Part shown: one piece after another, positions 53,910 through 62,574 of the stretch
Layout of the letters: every line of letters starts with the position of its first letter
Numbering within the stretch: position 1 is the first letter of the stretch
Origin: Candidatus Methanoperedens sp.
Lineage (GTDB): Archaea; Halobacteriota; Methanosarcinia; Methanosarcinales; Methanoperedenaceae
DNA: 64,000 nucleotides
Direction: 5' to 3'
Assembly (NCBI GenBank): GCA_028717345.1
Contig: JAQUNZ010000001.1
Coordinates: 1 to 64,000, forward strand
The notes under the pieces: model-generated
Databases searched by the model: none
Told to the model about the DNA's origin: nothing
The model's input: only the letters and a program-made list of their open reading frames with translations
Made by a program: the position numbers and the translations under genes

Positions 53910-54875
53910 TCACTCCCCCATTTTTCTCACAACAACGCTTCCGTCCCTCATCCTCACCAGCCTCTCCTTCATGATCCCATACTTATGATAACTCATCGCC
54001 TCCACATGCCCGATGCCCAGGCGCTTGATCATTACCTTTGCATCATCCTGCGACATAGAAAGCTCCTCAACAGGAGGCGCGGTTCTAATCTGTTTCTTTG
54101 CATAAATTACCCCGTCCTTGAGGTTAGCTCCTGCAAATCCCTTTGCATCATTCAATATCAGCGTCCCTCTCTTCATGTACGCGCCGGCGAACTCACCTGC
54201 CATGCCATCCACTATCACAATACCCCCATCAAGATGCGCTCCCGAATTCATACCCGCATCGCCTTTTACATGAACAACGCCTTTTCGCATCAGAATACCT
54301 GTGCCGTTGTAAGCATCCCCTTCCACCGAAACAAGGGTATCACAATAACACCGCGCCGATATTGTCCCGCGAAGTATGCCGTCGTTGAGAATAAGATGCT
54401 TTTTCTGCTCGATGTAATTATTTTTGATGAGAGTGTCTTTTCCCACCCCATTGCAGAGAATGTCTGTTATTGACCTGAATTTTCGATAACCCTGTTGGTC
54501 CGAGACGACTTCGACTATATTCCCCATAGGTTCTTCCACGTTCCCTTTTACATATATGATCCCTGCGACCATACCCATTCCCATCTCAGATGCCACATCG
54601 CCTTCAATATACAGTTTGCCTGCTTTTTCAACATTTCCAGAACCTCCGAACTGCCTGATATCAGCGCCCATGCTGTTGGCAAGTCGTTTCCCTGCATTTG
54701 CACGAATCCTGACTTCCCCCCCGCTTCTTAATTCATCCACAAGGTCTTTGAAGGTATAATTTGTATCCTCCTGGGACGGTATGATGTTGTCAGGGCGGAG
54801 TCTGCTGGCTTTCAATGTGAACGTGTAGGTATAATCACAGAGGCTGTCAATTTGCTCTTTCAGTTTCAGGTACAT
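53910..54875 (-). CDS. GXGXG-motif beta-helix protein (GltB C-terminal/FwdC family)
   Basis: 321 residues. From about residue 55 on there is a right-handed beta-helix of glycine-rich repeats (GGEVRIRANAGKRLANSMGADI, GKLYIEGDVASEMGMGM, GGIVIVDGMAGEFAGAYM). This is the fold of the glutamate synthase C-terminal domain and of formylmethanofuran dehydrogenase subunit C. A helical N-terminal extension and a C-terminal tail make it longer than a plain GltB3. No other Fwd or glutamate synthase gene is adjacent, so the role stays open. Confidence 0.75.
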   Translation of the reverse strand: MYLKLKEQIDSLCDYTYTFTLKASRLRPDNIIPSQEDTNYTFKDLVDELRSGGEVRIRANAGKRLANSMGADIRQFGGSGNVEKAGKLYIEGDVASEMGMGMVAGIIYVKGNVEEPMGNIVEVVSDQQGYRKFRSITDILCNGVGKDTLIKNNYIEQKKHLILNDGILRGTISARCYCDTLVSVEGDAYNGTGILMRKGVVHVKGDAGMNSGAHLDGGIVIVDGMAGEFAGAYMKRGTLILNDAKGFAGANLKDGVIYAKKQIRTAPPVEELSMSQDDAKVMIKRLGIGHVEAMSYHKYGIMKERLVRMRDGSVVVRKMGE

Positions 54876-54924
54876 TGTGCTCTTAGTTCTTGCTTTGATA
54901 TATTATATAGCCACTGCCAAAGCA

Positions 54925-55123
54925 ATACGCAAAATTCACTCTGTAATGTTGCCTTTAGAATGGAGAGGGCATCAGCTATTTCCTTGGGTATTCTTACCGC
55001 GATACTGCCTCCAAGGTTGAAGGTTTTGCGCTTGAACAAATCCACAAGTCTGTCGTGTTCTTTTTCATCTATCCATTCATCTTTACATTGTGGACAGACC
55101 TCAACAGGGGATATTAAGAGGCT
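54925..55123 (-). pseudogene. Remnant of a zinc-finger/AbrB-type antitoxin
   Basis: The minus strand reads SPVEVCPQCKDEWIDEKEH and then GGSIAVRIPKEIADALSI: the zinc-finger tail and AbrB-fold start of YgiT-AbrB antitoxins. After this the frame loses sense, and another frame gives KGNITE followed by a stop. The N-terminus is also lacking. It fills the gene-free stretch between the GXGXG gene and vapB. Confidence 0.5.
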
Positions 55124-55264
55124 TGTTGTTGGGACAACGAGAGAACCAAAAGGAGAATGGATACGCTCGCTGACGCTGCTTGAGAAGAACGGATAATTAT
55201 CAAGATGCTGTCGGCGGTCAGGATATGAAAAGTTATAAATACACTTATGAATACAGTTAATTCT

Positions 55265-55498
55265 ATGGCACATAAAACATTGACAATCTCTGAAGAAGCG
55301 TATGAAGCGCTTGCAGCACTTAAAAAAGAAGGGGAGAGCTTCACTGAACTGGTAAAGCGCATCACTGCACCCCTCAGGAAGAAAAAACTTAGTGAATTTA
55401 TTGGCATAATGGCCGGTCCGGAATATGATGATTTTGAAAAAGCTGTCCTGGAAGTAAGGCACTCCAAGAGTACCAGATTGGAAAGGATGAAACTATGA
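55265..55498 (+). CDS. VapB-type antitoxin (DUF217-like)
   Basis: A 77-residue protein starting MAHKTLTISEEAYEALAALKKEGESFTEL, the ribbon-helix-helix-type N-terminus of archaeal VapB/DUF217 antitoxins, with a charged toxin-binding tail. ATG 55265 is favoured by family length; an in-frame ATG at 55247 is possible. The stop overlaps the vapC ATG by four bases. Confidence 0.85.
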   Translation: MAHKTLTISEEAYEALAALKKEGESFTELVKRITAPLRKKKLSEFIGIMAGPEYDDFEKAVLEVRHSKSTRLERMKL

Positions 55499-55899
55499 CT
55501 GTCCTTGATTCCAATTTTATAATAGACATCCTCAGAGACAAGGGGGTTTCGGAAATAACAGTGGATATGATTGATGACCCAAAAACGACCATAATAAATG
55601 TATTTGAACTTTATTTCGGAGCGAGACTTTCTGTAAAACAAGAAGAAAATATCTCAAACATCAATACTTTACTTAAATCCATAAAAATTATTGACTTTGA
55701 TAGATATGCGGCAGCAAAAGCTGCTGATATCCATGCAAAATTAAAGAATGCAGGAAAATACATTGACATCCTTGATGTTCTCGTTGCAGGCATCGTTATT
55801 GTAAATAACGAAGAGCTTGTGACCAGGAATCTTGATCATTTTAGGCGGATACCCGGTCTGAGATGCACCTCATGGCAGCCAGGGGATTATGGAAGATAA
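55495..55899 (+). CDS. vapC: PIN-domain ribonuclease toxin VapC
   Basis: 134 residues with the PIN-domain acidic set: LDSNFIIDILRD at the N-terminus, a glutamate in INVFELYFGA near residue 42, and the aspartates in DILDVLVAGIVI near residue 90 plus TRNLDHFRRIPGL. It is coupled to the antitoxin by an ATGA overlap. It is the second VapBC-type pair of the window and differs in antitoxin class from the one at 11 kb. Confidence 0.88.
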   Translation: MTVLDSNFIIDILRDKGVSEITVDMIDDPKTTIINVFELYFGARLSVKQEENISNINTLLKSIKIIDFDRYAAAKAADIHAKLKNAGKYIDILDVLVAGIVIVNNEELVTRNLDHFRRIPGLRCTSWQPGDYGR

Positions 55900-56071
55900 G
55901 AAGATTAAAGGAATAATGAATTATTCGGAAGAAGATGGAACAAAAGAGATACCAGGTATTAAAAATAGACTAAATGCTTTGAGACAAGATCTTGCAGAAT
56001 TGAATAATTACAGGGATAGATGGACAGATTTTGATGTGGCTGTCATTTGTTGGTTGGTGGCACGATCCTGA
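55889..56071 (+). CDS. Small ORF after vapC, possibly frameshifted
   Basis: 60 residues starting inside the vapC end (11-base overlap). It is charged and helical (GIKNRLNALRQDLAELNNYRDRW). Near its end the other frame gives FVGWWHDPDEIEFWKETEL up to TAA 56103-56105, which looks more protein-like than the assigned tail, so an indel around 56045 may have shortened it. No family is recognised. Confidence 0.35.
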   Translation: MEDKKIKGIMNYSEEDGTKEIPGIKNRLNALRQDLAELNNYRDRWTDFDVAVICWLVARS

Positions 56072-56173
56072 CGAGATAGAATTCTGGAAAGAAACTGAAC
56101 TTTAAACCTGTTTTGATTCTATAATGATATATCCGGTATAAGGTGGCGTTTTTTCAAAAAAGTTCGATGTTGT

Positions 56174-56650
56174 TTATCTTACAACTACAACAGCATCAAC
56201 TACCATTGTCCCGAATGGCATAACAACAATTTTAACATCATATTTGGTGTTTGGCGAAAGCATGGGGGCAGTACCAATAGTGTAGCCAATAAACGTATTG
56301 TTTACAGTGTAGGAACTAGTACCATTTGTCAAATAAGTGGTGATTATCTGGTCTCCAACATTAAAATCAGAACTTGATATTTGATATACAGGCGATTCTC
56401 CTGCCGGAACTATTGATATCTTCCATGATCCTGATCTTAACGGGTCTCCGGATTTGTGCACGATTTTCAGATCATAAATATTGATCGTTTCTGGAACATT
56501 ACCTAATGTAATAACCGCAGTCGGCCCTTTTTGATTCATATTACTGCCAAAACCAAATCCGAATGCCGCAATTACTGCCGCTAATATGACTGTGATCGCA
56601 ACCATCAGGATAACTCCTATCACTGGTGATACTGCTGTTTCGTCCTTCAT
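56174..56650 (-). CDS. Archaeal type IV pilin-like protein
   Basis: 158 residues with the archaeal pilin N-terminus: [31 protein letters not shown], a short charged leader followed by the hydrophobic assembly helix (Pilin_N/DUF1628 type). The beta-rich remainder (VITLGNVPETINIYDLKIVHKSGDPL) would be exposed in the filament. It is a tandem paralogue of the next gene upstream, with which it shares the DLKI.HK.GD pattern. Confidence 0.85.
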   Translation of the reverse strand: MKDETAVSPVIGVILMVAITVILAAVIAAFGFGFGSNMNQKGPTAVITLGNVPETINIYDLKIVHKSGDPLRSGSWKISIVPAGESPVYQISSSDFNVGDQIITTYLTNGTSSYTVNNTFIGYTIGTAPMLSPNTKYDVKIVVMPFGTMVVDAVVVVR

Positions 56651-56726
56651 GATCGTTCTGCTATTGCCTAATATTAGATAAATAAAGATGCCCTCTGAAA
56701 AAAGAAAAAGAGGGCATGAGATAATT

Positions 56727-57245
<519 letters not shown>

Positions 57246-57446
57246 TTATTTTTCCTCTTGTTTCCTCTTAACGACTTTTTCGAGCTTTTTAGCCCACATA
57301 TCCTCAACGTGCGTATATTCGCAGTCAAGATAATGATGGACCGCTTTGGCGAGGGCATCTTTGGTAGCGGTTTCTCCAGTCTTATTTTTTAAAGCCTCGA
57401 GATCCTCTACCATAAGAACCGTCTGCACGTGCATGATCTTCGCCAT
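57246..57446 (-). CDS. Small helical protein (DUF5371-like)
   Basis: 66 residues, mainly helical and charged (LMVEDLEALKNKTGETATKDALAKAVHHYLDCEY), ending in a lysine-rich tail. It resembles small conserved Methanosarcina proteins listed as DUF5371; this is from memory. AAGGAGATG lies before its ATG. It is the first gene before the two pilins. Confidence 0.6.
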   Translation of the reverse strand: MAKIMHVQTVLMVEDLEALKNKTGETATKDALAKAVHHYLDCEYTHVEDMWAKKLEKVVKRKQEEK

Positions 57447-57633
57447 TATTCATCTCCTTTGATTGGGTATTCCCCGCAACAATTATTGCGGTCCAACCTT
57501 CTAATCATATCATTATAATGATAATGTATTTAAATGTTGCGCCATTAATGATAATTCACATAATTCTAATGACCAATAACGACCGGTTTTTCCATTTGAT
57601 CGCGATGAACTGAAAAAAATGAGATCTGGCCCT

Positions 57634-58806
57634 TTATATATGCTCCAGAGCCTGTTTTACATCTGCAATTATATCTTCGACATCCTCAAGCCCCACAGAC
57701 ATGCGCACAAGTTCGTCCTGAATGCCATATTTTAACCTGTTCTCTCGCGGGATGACGGCATGGGTCATTGACGCAGGATGCTGGACAAGGGTCGCTGTCT
57801 CACCCAGGCTCACCGCAAGGGTACACAGCTTCAGGGCATTCAGAAATACTGGGACATCTCCTGCATTTTTAAGAACAAAAGCTATCATTCCACCATTCCC
57901 CTTCATCTGCTTTCCTGCAATCTCTTTTTGCGGGAAGCTCAAAAGTCCGGGATATAGCACACGTTCTATCTTCTCATGACCCTCAAGGAACCTTGCAACA
58001 TCCATCGCATTTGAATTATGCCTGTCCATCCTTACAGCAAGCGTCTTCATCCCCCTGATTATAAGCCAGGCGTTAAAGGGACTTAATGCTCCACCTATGT
58101 TCTTTGCAGTGTGCCTTGTTGAGCTTATGAAAGAAGATGTGCCAACCACAATGCCGCCTATCGTGTCCCCGTGACCGTTCAGGTATTTTGTGGCGCTGTG
58201 CAACACCACATCTGCGCCAAGCGACAGGGGTCGCTGGAAATAAGGGCTCATATAGGTATTGTCCACAAAAACCAGTGACCCTTTCTCATGTGCAATATCA
58301 GATACAGCATTAATATCTGTCAGTTTCATGGTCGGATTAGCGGGAGTCTCAAAGAAAACAAGCTTTGTTTCCGCCAGGAATGCATTTTCAACGCTGTTGA
58401 GGTCAGAGGTATCCACAAAACTCACCTTTACCCCGAATTTTGCAAGGTCAACGAAAAGGTCGTATGTGCTTCCATATAGTACTTCATCTGCGATAATATG
58501 GTCACCAGATTTCACCGAGGATAATACAGCCGTACTGATGGCTGCCATCCCGGATGCCTGCGCCAGTGCAGCCTCCCCGCCTTCAAGATCAGCTATCTTT
58601 TCTTCAAGCACCTCAGTGGTAGGATTCATGCCACGGGAATACACATAACCTTTTTCTTTCCCGCTCATCAGCCTTGCCCCGTGGGCTGCGTCTTTGAATA
58701 CAAAAGGCGCGGTCTGATATATTGGAGGCACCATAGCTCTTAGCTCTGATTTTTTCTCACCTGCGTGGATAGCACGTGTGGAAAATCCGGTTTTCCTGAT
58801 GGTCAT
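57634..58806 (-). CDS. Cys/Met metabolism PLP enzyme (cystathionine gamma-synthase/methionine gamma-lyase type)
   Basis: A 390-residue fold-type I PLP enzyme. STRAIHAGE at the start, YSRGMNPTTEVLEEKIADLEGGE, SGMAAIS, the PLP lysine in HSATKYLNGHGD near residue 205, and SLGETATLVQHPASMTHA identify the family. The residue before the active-site tyrosine is serine-threonine (YGSTY) rather than the cysteine of true methionine gamma-lyases. A synthase or gamma-lyase role cannot be separated by sequence alone. AAGGAGTGA lies before its ATG. Confidence 0.85.
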   Translation of the reverse strand: MTIRKTGFSTRAIHAGEKKSELRAMVPPIYQTAPFVFKDAAHGARLMSGKEKGYVYSRGMNPTTEVLEEKIADLEGGEAALAQASGMAAISTAVLSSVKSGDHIIADEVLYGSTYDLFVDLAKFGVKVSFVDTSDLNSVENAFLAETKLVFFETPANPTMKLTDINAVSDIAHEKGSLVFVDNTYMSPYFQRPLSLGADVVLHSATKYLNGHGDTIGGIVVGTSSFISSTRHTAKNIGGALSPFNAWLIIRGMKTLAVRMDRHNSNAMDVARFLEGHEKIERVLYPGLLSFPQKEIAGKQMKGNGGMIAFVLKNAGDVPVFLNALKLCTLAVSLGETATLVQHPASMTHAVIPRENRLKYGIQDELVRMSVGLEDVEDIIADVKQALEHI

Positions 58807-58826
58807 GAATTCCAGTTCACTCCTTG

Positions 58827-58907
58827 TTACCCATCTGCGCTATAGGTGAGACCGCATTCAGGACAGGAATAGGTGATAATATCCAGTCCCTTTTCGCTTT
58901 TTTTCAT
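58827..58907 (-). CDS. 26-residue zinc-ribbon micro-protein
   Basis: ATG 58907 to TAA 58827 encodes MKKSEKGLDIITYSCPECGLTYSADG. One CxxC pair (CPEC) suggests half of a zinc ribbon that would dimerise to hold a metal. It starts one base after the preceding gene's stop and ends 20 bases before the PLP enzyme's ATG, so it is well placed for translation in that operon. Confidence 0.45.
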   Translation of the reverse strand: MKKSEKGLDIITYSCPECGLTYSADG

Positions 58908-58908
58908 A

Positions 58909-59418
58909 TTATTCTGAATCCCCTCTTTGAGCCAGGGGCGAGCCACACCCGCCGCAGTACCTGTTTGATGTTGGATTTTCCCGTCCGCACGAACATGTTA
59001 TCCGTTTTTCGGTCAGGACGAAAAGTTCTGATAAGCGGTCTGAATTCTTATGAACGACTTCCCATAGAGAATATAACGGCACCATAATGAGCAGGAAAAA
59101 AACGATATGATAAATACCGTAAGGCAGGAATTCGGAATAAGGTCGAAATGTAACATACAATGTTATTATCACAAGCGTAAGAACAAGACCAGTTACTATA
59201 GACCGCGAGTCTTCATTGGTTATTACATTGTTGAACTCAAAGCCGAACTTCAGCAGTATTATTATCACAGCAATAGATAACGCAATATCCACAAAAGAAT
59301 AGAATTCCACAGTGTTCTTAAGTGTCAGCACGGCAGCGAATTTGATAAGTATTATAAGAATAAGAGCCGTTATCGCTCTTGCTATTGGTCTGTACAGTTC
59401 CTTGTTCATATCCCACAC
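58909..59418 (-). CDS. Membrane protein with C-terminal zinc ribbon
   Basis: 169 residues: four hydrophobic helices (about 12-32, 43-60, 72-90, 97-117), a soluble linker, and a C-terminal zinc ribbon (CSCGRENPTSNRYCGGCGSPL). Similar helix-plus-ribbon proteins are common in archaea, but no function is known. The start may be the second methionine (MNKELY). It heads the operon with the micro-protein and the PLP enzyme. Confidence 0.65.
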   Translation of the reverse strand: MWDMNKELYRPIARAITALILIILIKFAAVLTLKNTVEFYSFVDIALSIAVIIILLKFGFEFNNVITNEDSRSIVTGLVLTLVIITLYVTFRPYSEFLPYGIYHIVFFLLIMVPLYSLWEVVHKNSDRLSELFVLTEKRITCSCGRENPTSNRYCGGCGSPLAQRGDSE

Positions 59419-59508
59419 TTAAATTTCATGCAATATTAATGTAAGCCTATTTCAACCCTTAGCTTCATACAAATACCTTCATATATCTTTTGACTTATAT
59501 CAACGATC

Positions 59509-60039
59509 ATGGACATTCCTGGTCTTCACAAAGAAAACACACAGGCTTCACACAGATATGCAATACTTACTGTCAGCACATCAAGATATGCGAAATACGG
59601 GTCAACCGACCGACCCGAACGGGCTGAAGACGCATCAGGAAAGCTCATCTGGGGGATGATACAGGTGCAGGGTGGCGAAGTAGTGCATTACGAGCTGATC
59701 CCTGATGATATTGAAATGATAAGACACACTTTAAAGAATTGCCTGTATTCCGAAGCTGACGTTTTGATCTTTACAGGGGGAACAGGTCTATCTCCCACAG
59801 ACGTCACCATCGAATCTGTGACGCCATATCTTGAAAAAGAGATAACAGGTTTTGGCGAGCTTTTCCGACAAAAAAGCATCGACCAGATAGGAAATGCGGT
59901 CATGCTGACAAGAGCGATCGCCGGAGTTGCGAGAAAGAAAGCGATATTCTGCCTTCCCGGATCGCCGAACGCTGTCAAGCTCGCACTTGAGATCATGCTT
60001 CCTGAGATGGGGCATATCATAAAACATATAAAGGGATAA
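59509..60039 (+). CDS. moaB: Molybdenum cofactor biosynthesis protein MoaB
   Basis: A 176-residue MoaB/MogA-type protein that adenylylates molybdopterin before metal insertion. It has RYAILTVSTSRYAKYGSTDRPE, the nucleotide/pterin loop VLIFTGGTGLSPTDVT near residue 85, and CLPGSPNAVKLALE near the C-terminus. A Mo/W cofactor fits the aldehyde ferredoxin oxidoreductase in this window. It is a single gene with an AT-rich upstream region. Confidence 0.9.
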   Translation: MDIPGLHKENTQASHRYAILTVSTSRYAKYGSTDRPERAEDASGKLIWGMIQVQGGEVVHYELIPDDIEMIRHTLKNCLYSEADVLIFTGGTGLSPTDVTIESVTPYLEKEITGFGELFRQKSIDQIGNAVMLTRAIAGVARKKAIFCLPGSPNAVKLALEIMLPEMGHIIKHIKG

Positions 60040-60110
60040 AAATCTGCGTTGAAGGTTTCGTCTGTTATGAGCAATATACTTATGTTAATGTACTATAAAT
60101 AGTGATAATA

Positions 60111-60392
60111 ATGCAAAAACTAATAGTCAAACATCCTTATATTACGAAAAAACCTGGAATAAGCAAGGGTAGTCCTATAATAGCAGGAACAAGGCTGAGA
60201 GTCCTGGATATTGTCATTGAATATGAATATCTTGGTCATTCTCCAGATGAAATTATTAGTGCACACCCCCATTTGATCCTTCCTCAGATACATGATGCTT
60301 TATCTTTTTATTATGAGCATAGGAAAGAGATGGATCAAGAAATCAGATCAAGAAAAGAGGCAATAGTAAAACTGCGTGAGAAGTTTACTTGA
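60111..60392 (+). CDS. DUF433 family antitoxin-like protein
   Basis: 93 residues with the DUF433 signature KPGISKGSPIIAGTRLRVLDIVIEYEYLGHSPDEII and a helical C-terminus. DUF433 proteins are predicted antitoxins with a helix-turn-helix fold. ATG 60111 is preferred to the GTG at 60102 because the family starts close to MQKLIVKHPYI. It precedes a DUF5615 gene by nine bases, the standard pair. Confidence 0.82.
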   Translation: MQKLIVKHPYITKKPGISKGSPIIAGTRLRVLDIVIEYEYLGHSPDEIISAHPHLILPQIHDALSFYYEHRKEMDQEIRSRKEAIVKLREKFT

Positions 60393-60401
60393 AGAGGGCT
60401 T

Positions 60402-60746
60402 TTGAAAGAGAGAAAACTTCTCAGGATATACGCTGATGAGAATGTAAATATTGCAATTGTTGAAGGTCTGAAGCGCAGAGGTATAGAAGCCTGCTCCGCC
60501 ATAGAGAAAAGGAAGCTTGGTCTTAGCGACGAAGAACAATTGATGTACGCGATCAAGGAGGGAGCAACAATATTTACGCATGACGATGATTTTCTCAGCA
60601 TGGCTACTGAATCTAAAATTGAACACTGTGGGATAATATATGTTCATCAGGAGCATCTTTCTATCGGGGAATGCATACGTCGGCTGAAAGCAATAGTTGA
60701 AACCATGTCTCCTGAAGAAATGCATAATAGTATTTTGTTCCTATGA
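60402..60746 (+). CDS. DUF5615 PIN-like toxin
   Basis: 114 residues from a TTG start with GAGGG upstream. RIYADENVNIAIVEGLKRRGIE at the N-terminus and TIFTHDDDFLSMA near residue 65 are the acidic motifs of the DUF5615 PIN-like (Mut7-C-related) family. With the DUF433 gene it forms a toxin-antitoxin pair. The following sequence contains transporter fragments. Confidence 0.82.
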   Translation: MKERKLLRIYADENVNIAIVEGLKRRGIEACSAIEKRKLGLSDEEQLMYAIKEGATIFTHDDDFLSMATESKIEHCGIIYVHQEHLSIGECIRRLKAIVETMSPEEMHNSILFL

Positions 60747-60807
60747 AAAAAGATTCCCGCTTTTACGGTCTAATCTGAGAACGTCAAGTTACGTACTCCG
60801 AATGAAC

Positions 60808-60975
60808 CTAACCCATCAGTTTCAGGAATATCTCCTCAAGGGAGGGCTCCACGTTCCTGATATCGATAATCTTTCCATTATTCTTTGCTACCCAGCCAGT
60901 TATCCTGTTAAATTCCTCGAGGTCGTTCGTTCTGGCAATATAATTCCCTTTATTCCTGACAGCTTCGAAATCGAG
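60808..60975 (-). pseudogene. C-terminal fragment of an ABC transporter ATPase
   Basis: The minus strand reads FEAVRNKGNYIARTNDLEEF and then WVAKNNGKIIDIRNVEPSLEEIFLKLMG before TAG 60808-60810. This is the typical end of an ABC-2-type ATPase (...VEPSLEEIFL). The ATP-binding part is absent: upstream on this strand is the oppositely oriented permease fragment. The + strand ORF track entry across here is its shadow. Confidence 0.6.
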
Positions 60976-61407
60976 GTCTTTACCCCGGTCTTTATCTCAG
61001 GCGGTCTTATCATAGACATGGTCACTGAAGAATACGAAAGAAAAACGATTGATCTGCTTGAAGTTGCGCCAATGTCTTTTTCAGATATCTTAAACGGCAA
61101 GATGCTTGTTGCAGTGCATAATATATTTTGGATACTGATTGTAACAACTGTGATGGCAGCCCTTATAGTCCTGCTCGGAGCCATTATTGCCGTGAAATAC
61201 AGGGACAGGACTCTCTCACAATATTTGTATTCACTAATTCTTATTTTTTTATTCCTGGGTGCGTATCTATTTGCGGATTCGCCTTTCAATCTTGTGACAC
61301 GGCTGTCATCAGGTGCGGCAAGCGGAATGGATGCTTTTGTAAGCATTGCGCCGTATGCCGTTGCTGTTATCCCGTTGTACTTTTATTCAGGGAGGATGCG
61401 GGGATAA
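60976..61407 (+). pseudogene. Fragment of an ABC-2 type permease
   Basis: The fragment runs from FTPVFISGGLIIDMVTEEYERKTIDLLEVAPMSFSDILNGK, a conserved ABC-2 permease segment, through about four helices to a stop. The N-terminal half and the start are missing; the ORF track's extension to 60697 crosses the ATPase fragment on the other strand. Permease and ATPase ends now abut head to head near 60975, so an inversion or deletion has destroyed the transporter. Confidence 0.6.
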
Positions 61408-61465
61408 TTTTATATAACGTCACTACAGAAAACTTTTATAGAAATAGGTTATTATAATCATCATA

Positions 61466-61984
61466 ATGGAGAGATATTCTAACGACAGGGCGCAGACAAC
61501 CATAGACTATATGGTGGGAATGAGTATATTCCTTCTTACAGTGGCTTTTGTATTCCAGTTCATGAACAGCCTGTTCGCCCCTTTCGAGACAACGTCAGAT
61601 GATGTAACCCTGGCTGCTGACAGAGCAAGCACTGTACTTGTGGAGCGCCTGCTCATAGCAGATAAATCTGGAGCCATGAGCATTATAGATGAGGGGAAAC
61701 TTAATTATTTTAATAATACAAGATTAAATTACACAAACAAAACAACAGATAGTAATAATAAAACCAACTATCAGAACGCGCTTGATGAGCTGGGGCTGTT
61801 AAGTGAGTACATAATCTATGATATGAACATGTCGGTCACTGATCTAAATGGTTCGAAGATGTATATCAGCGGTCCCGAACTTCTGGAAAATGTGGATATT
61901 GGACAGACCAGGCGCCTCGTATTGATCCTAAATTCCACAACAGGCAACCAAACGAGAGCATTACTCTATGTGAGGGTATGGTAA
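61466..61984 (+). CDS. Pilin-like secreted protein 1 (DUF7287-like)
   Basis: 172 residues. The N-terminus, DRAQTTIDYMVGMSIFLLTVAFVFQFMNSLF, is a charged leader with a hydrophobic helix, like archaeal pilin-related proteins. The rest is extracellular with several N-glycosylation sequons (NKT, NTT/NST). It is the first gene of a four-gene operon resembling the minor-pilin sets that accompany archaeal pilus clusters; the DUF name is from memory. Confidence 0.7.
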   Translation: MERYSNDRAQTTIDYMVGMSIFLLTVAFVFQFMNSLFAPFETTSDDVTLAADRASTVLVERLLIADKSGAMSIIDEGKLNYFNNTRLNYTNKTTDSNNKTNYQNALDELGLLSEYIIYDMNMSVTDLNGSKMYISGPELLENVDIGQTRRLVLILNSTTGNQTRALLYVRVW

Positions 61985-62574
61985 TGTTCGATGAAAAAGC
62001 ACAGTTGCATACACTGGAAGGCGTGGCAGCAGCTTCGATCATGCTTTTAGTTATAATTTATGCAATAGATGCAACCTCAATGACGCCCCTGACCGCTTCA
62101 ACATCCAGCGTTCATGTAGAAGCCGAGCTTCGGGCAATGGGACAGGATATTTTTAACATCCTTGATTATGCCGAACCTAATTACAGCTCTAAGCTAAAAA
62201 TGGATATTACTTCATGGGACGGAAAGGAATACATCTGGAGCGGAGCGAATTATACAGTAAAAGGAACTACAAATGTGACCGGTAACTTCACCAATATCAC
62301 TGAACTGTTGAATGCAACATTGGTAAAGCAGGGCACAGCGCATAATCTTGATGTGACTTTCTTGAGCCGTAAACCAGATAATACGACGTATCCTGTTAAA
62401 ATACCGATCATATTCAACGGCGATCCCTCCAATAATGCTGTGATCGTTTCCAGGAAAATAGTATTGCAAAACAGTGATTTTAATGTAAATTACACAGGCC
62501 CCATAGAGGATATTGACCTTTCCTCCAATTTTTATAATATTTTAGATATTAAACTTACGCTGTGGAGGATGTAA
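61984..62574 (+). CDS. Pilin-like secreted protein 2 (DUF7288-like)
   Basis: 196 residues. DEKAQLHTLEGVAAASIMLLVIIYAIDATSM is a short leader plus pilin-type helix. The extracellular part is rich in N-x-S/T sequons (NYT, NVT, NFT, NIT, NAT). I chose ATG 61984, which overlaps the previous stop (TAATG), with GAGGG upstream; an ATG at 61978 is also in frame. It ends in a TAATG overlap with the next gene. Confidence 0.7.
   Translation: MFDEKAQLHTLEGVAAASIMLLVIIYAIDATSMTPLTASTSSVHVEAELRAMGQDIFNILDYAEPNYSSKLKMDITSWDGKEYIWSGANYTVKGTTNVTGNFTNITELLNATLVKQGTAHNLDVTFLSRKPDNTTYPVKIPIIFNGDPSNNAVIVSRKIVLQNSDFNVNYTGPIEDIDLSSNFYNILDIKLTLWRM

Noticed and set aside
54866-55462. 198-residue minus-strand ORF on the track
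   Set aside because: Only its last third is protein-like (an antitoxin remnant). The first part is antisense to vapB/vapC and has no coding character.
60697-60975. N-terminal part of the 236-residue + strand ORF as the true start of the permease
   Set aside because: The opposite strand of this stretch encodes a recognisable ABC ATPase C-terminus, while the + translation has no membrane or family features.
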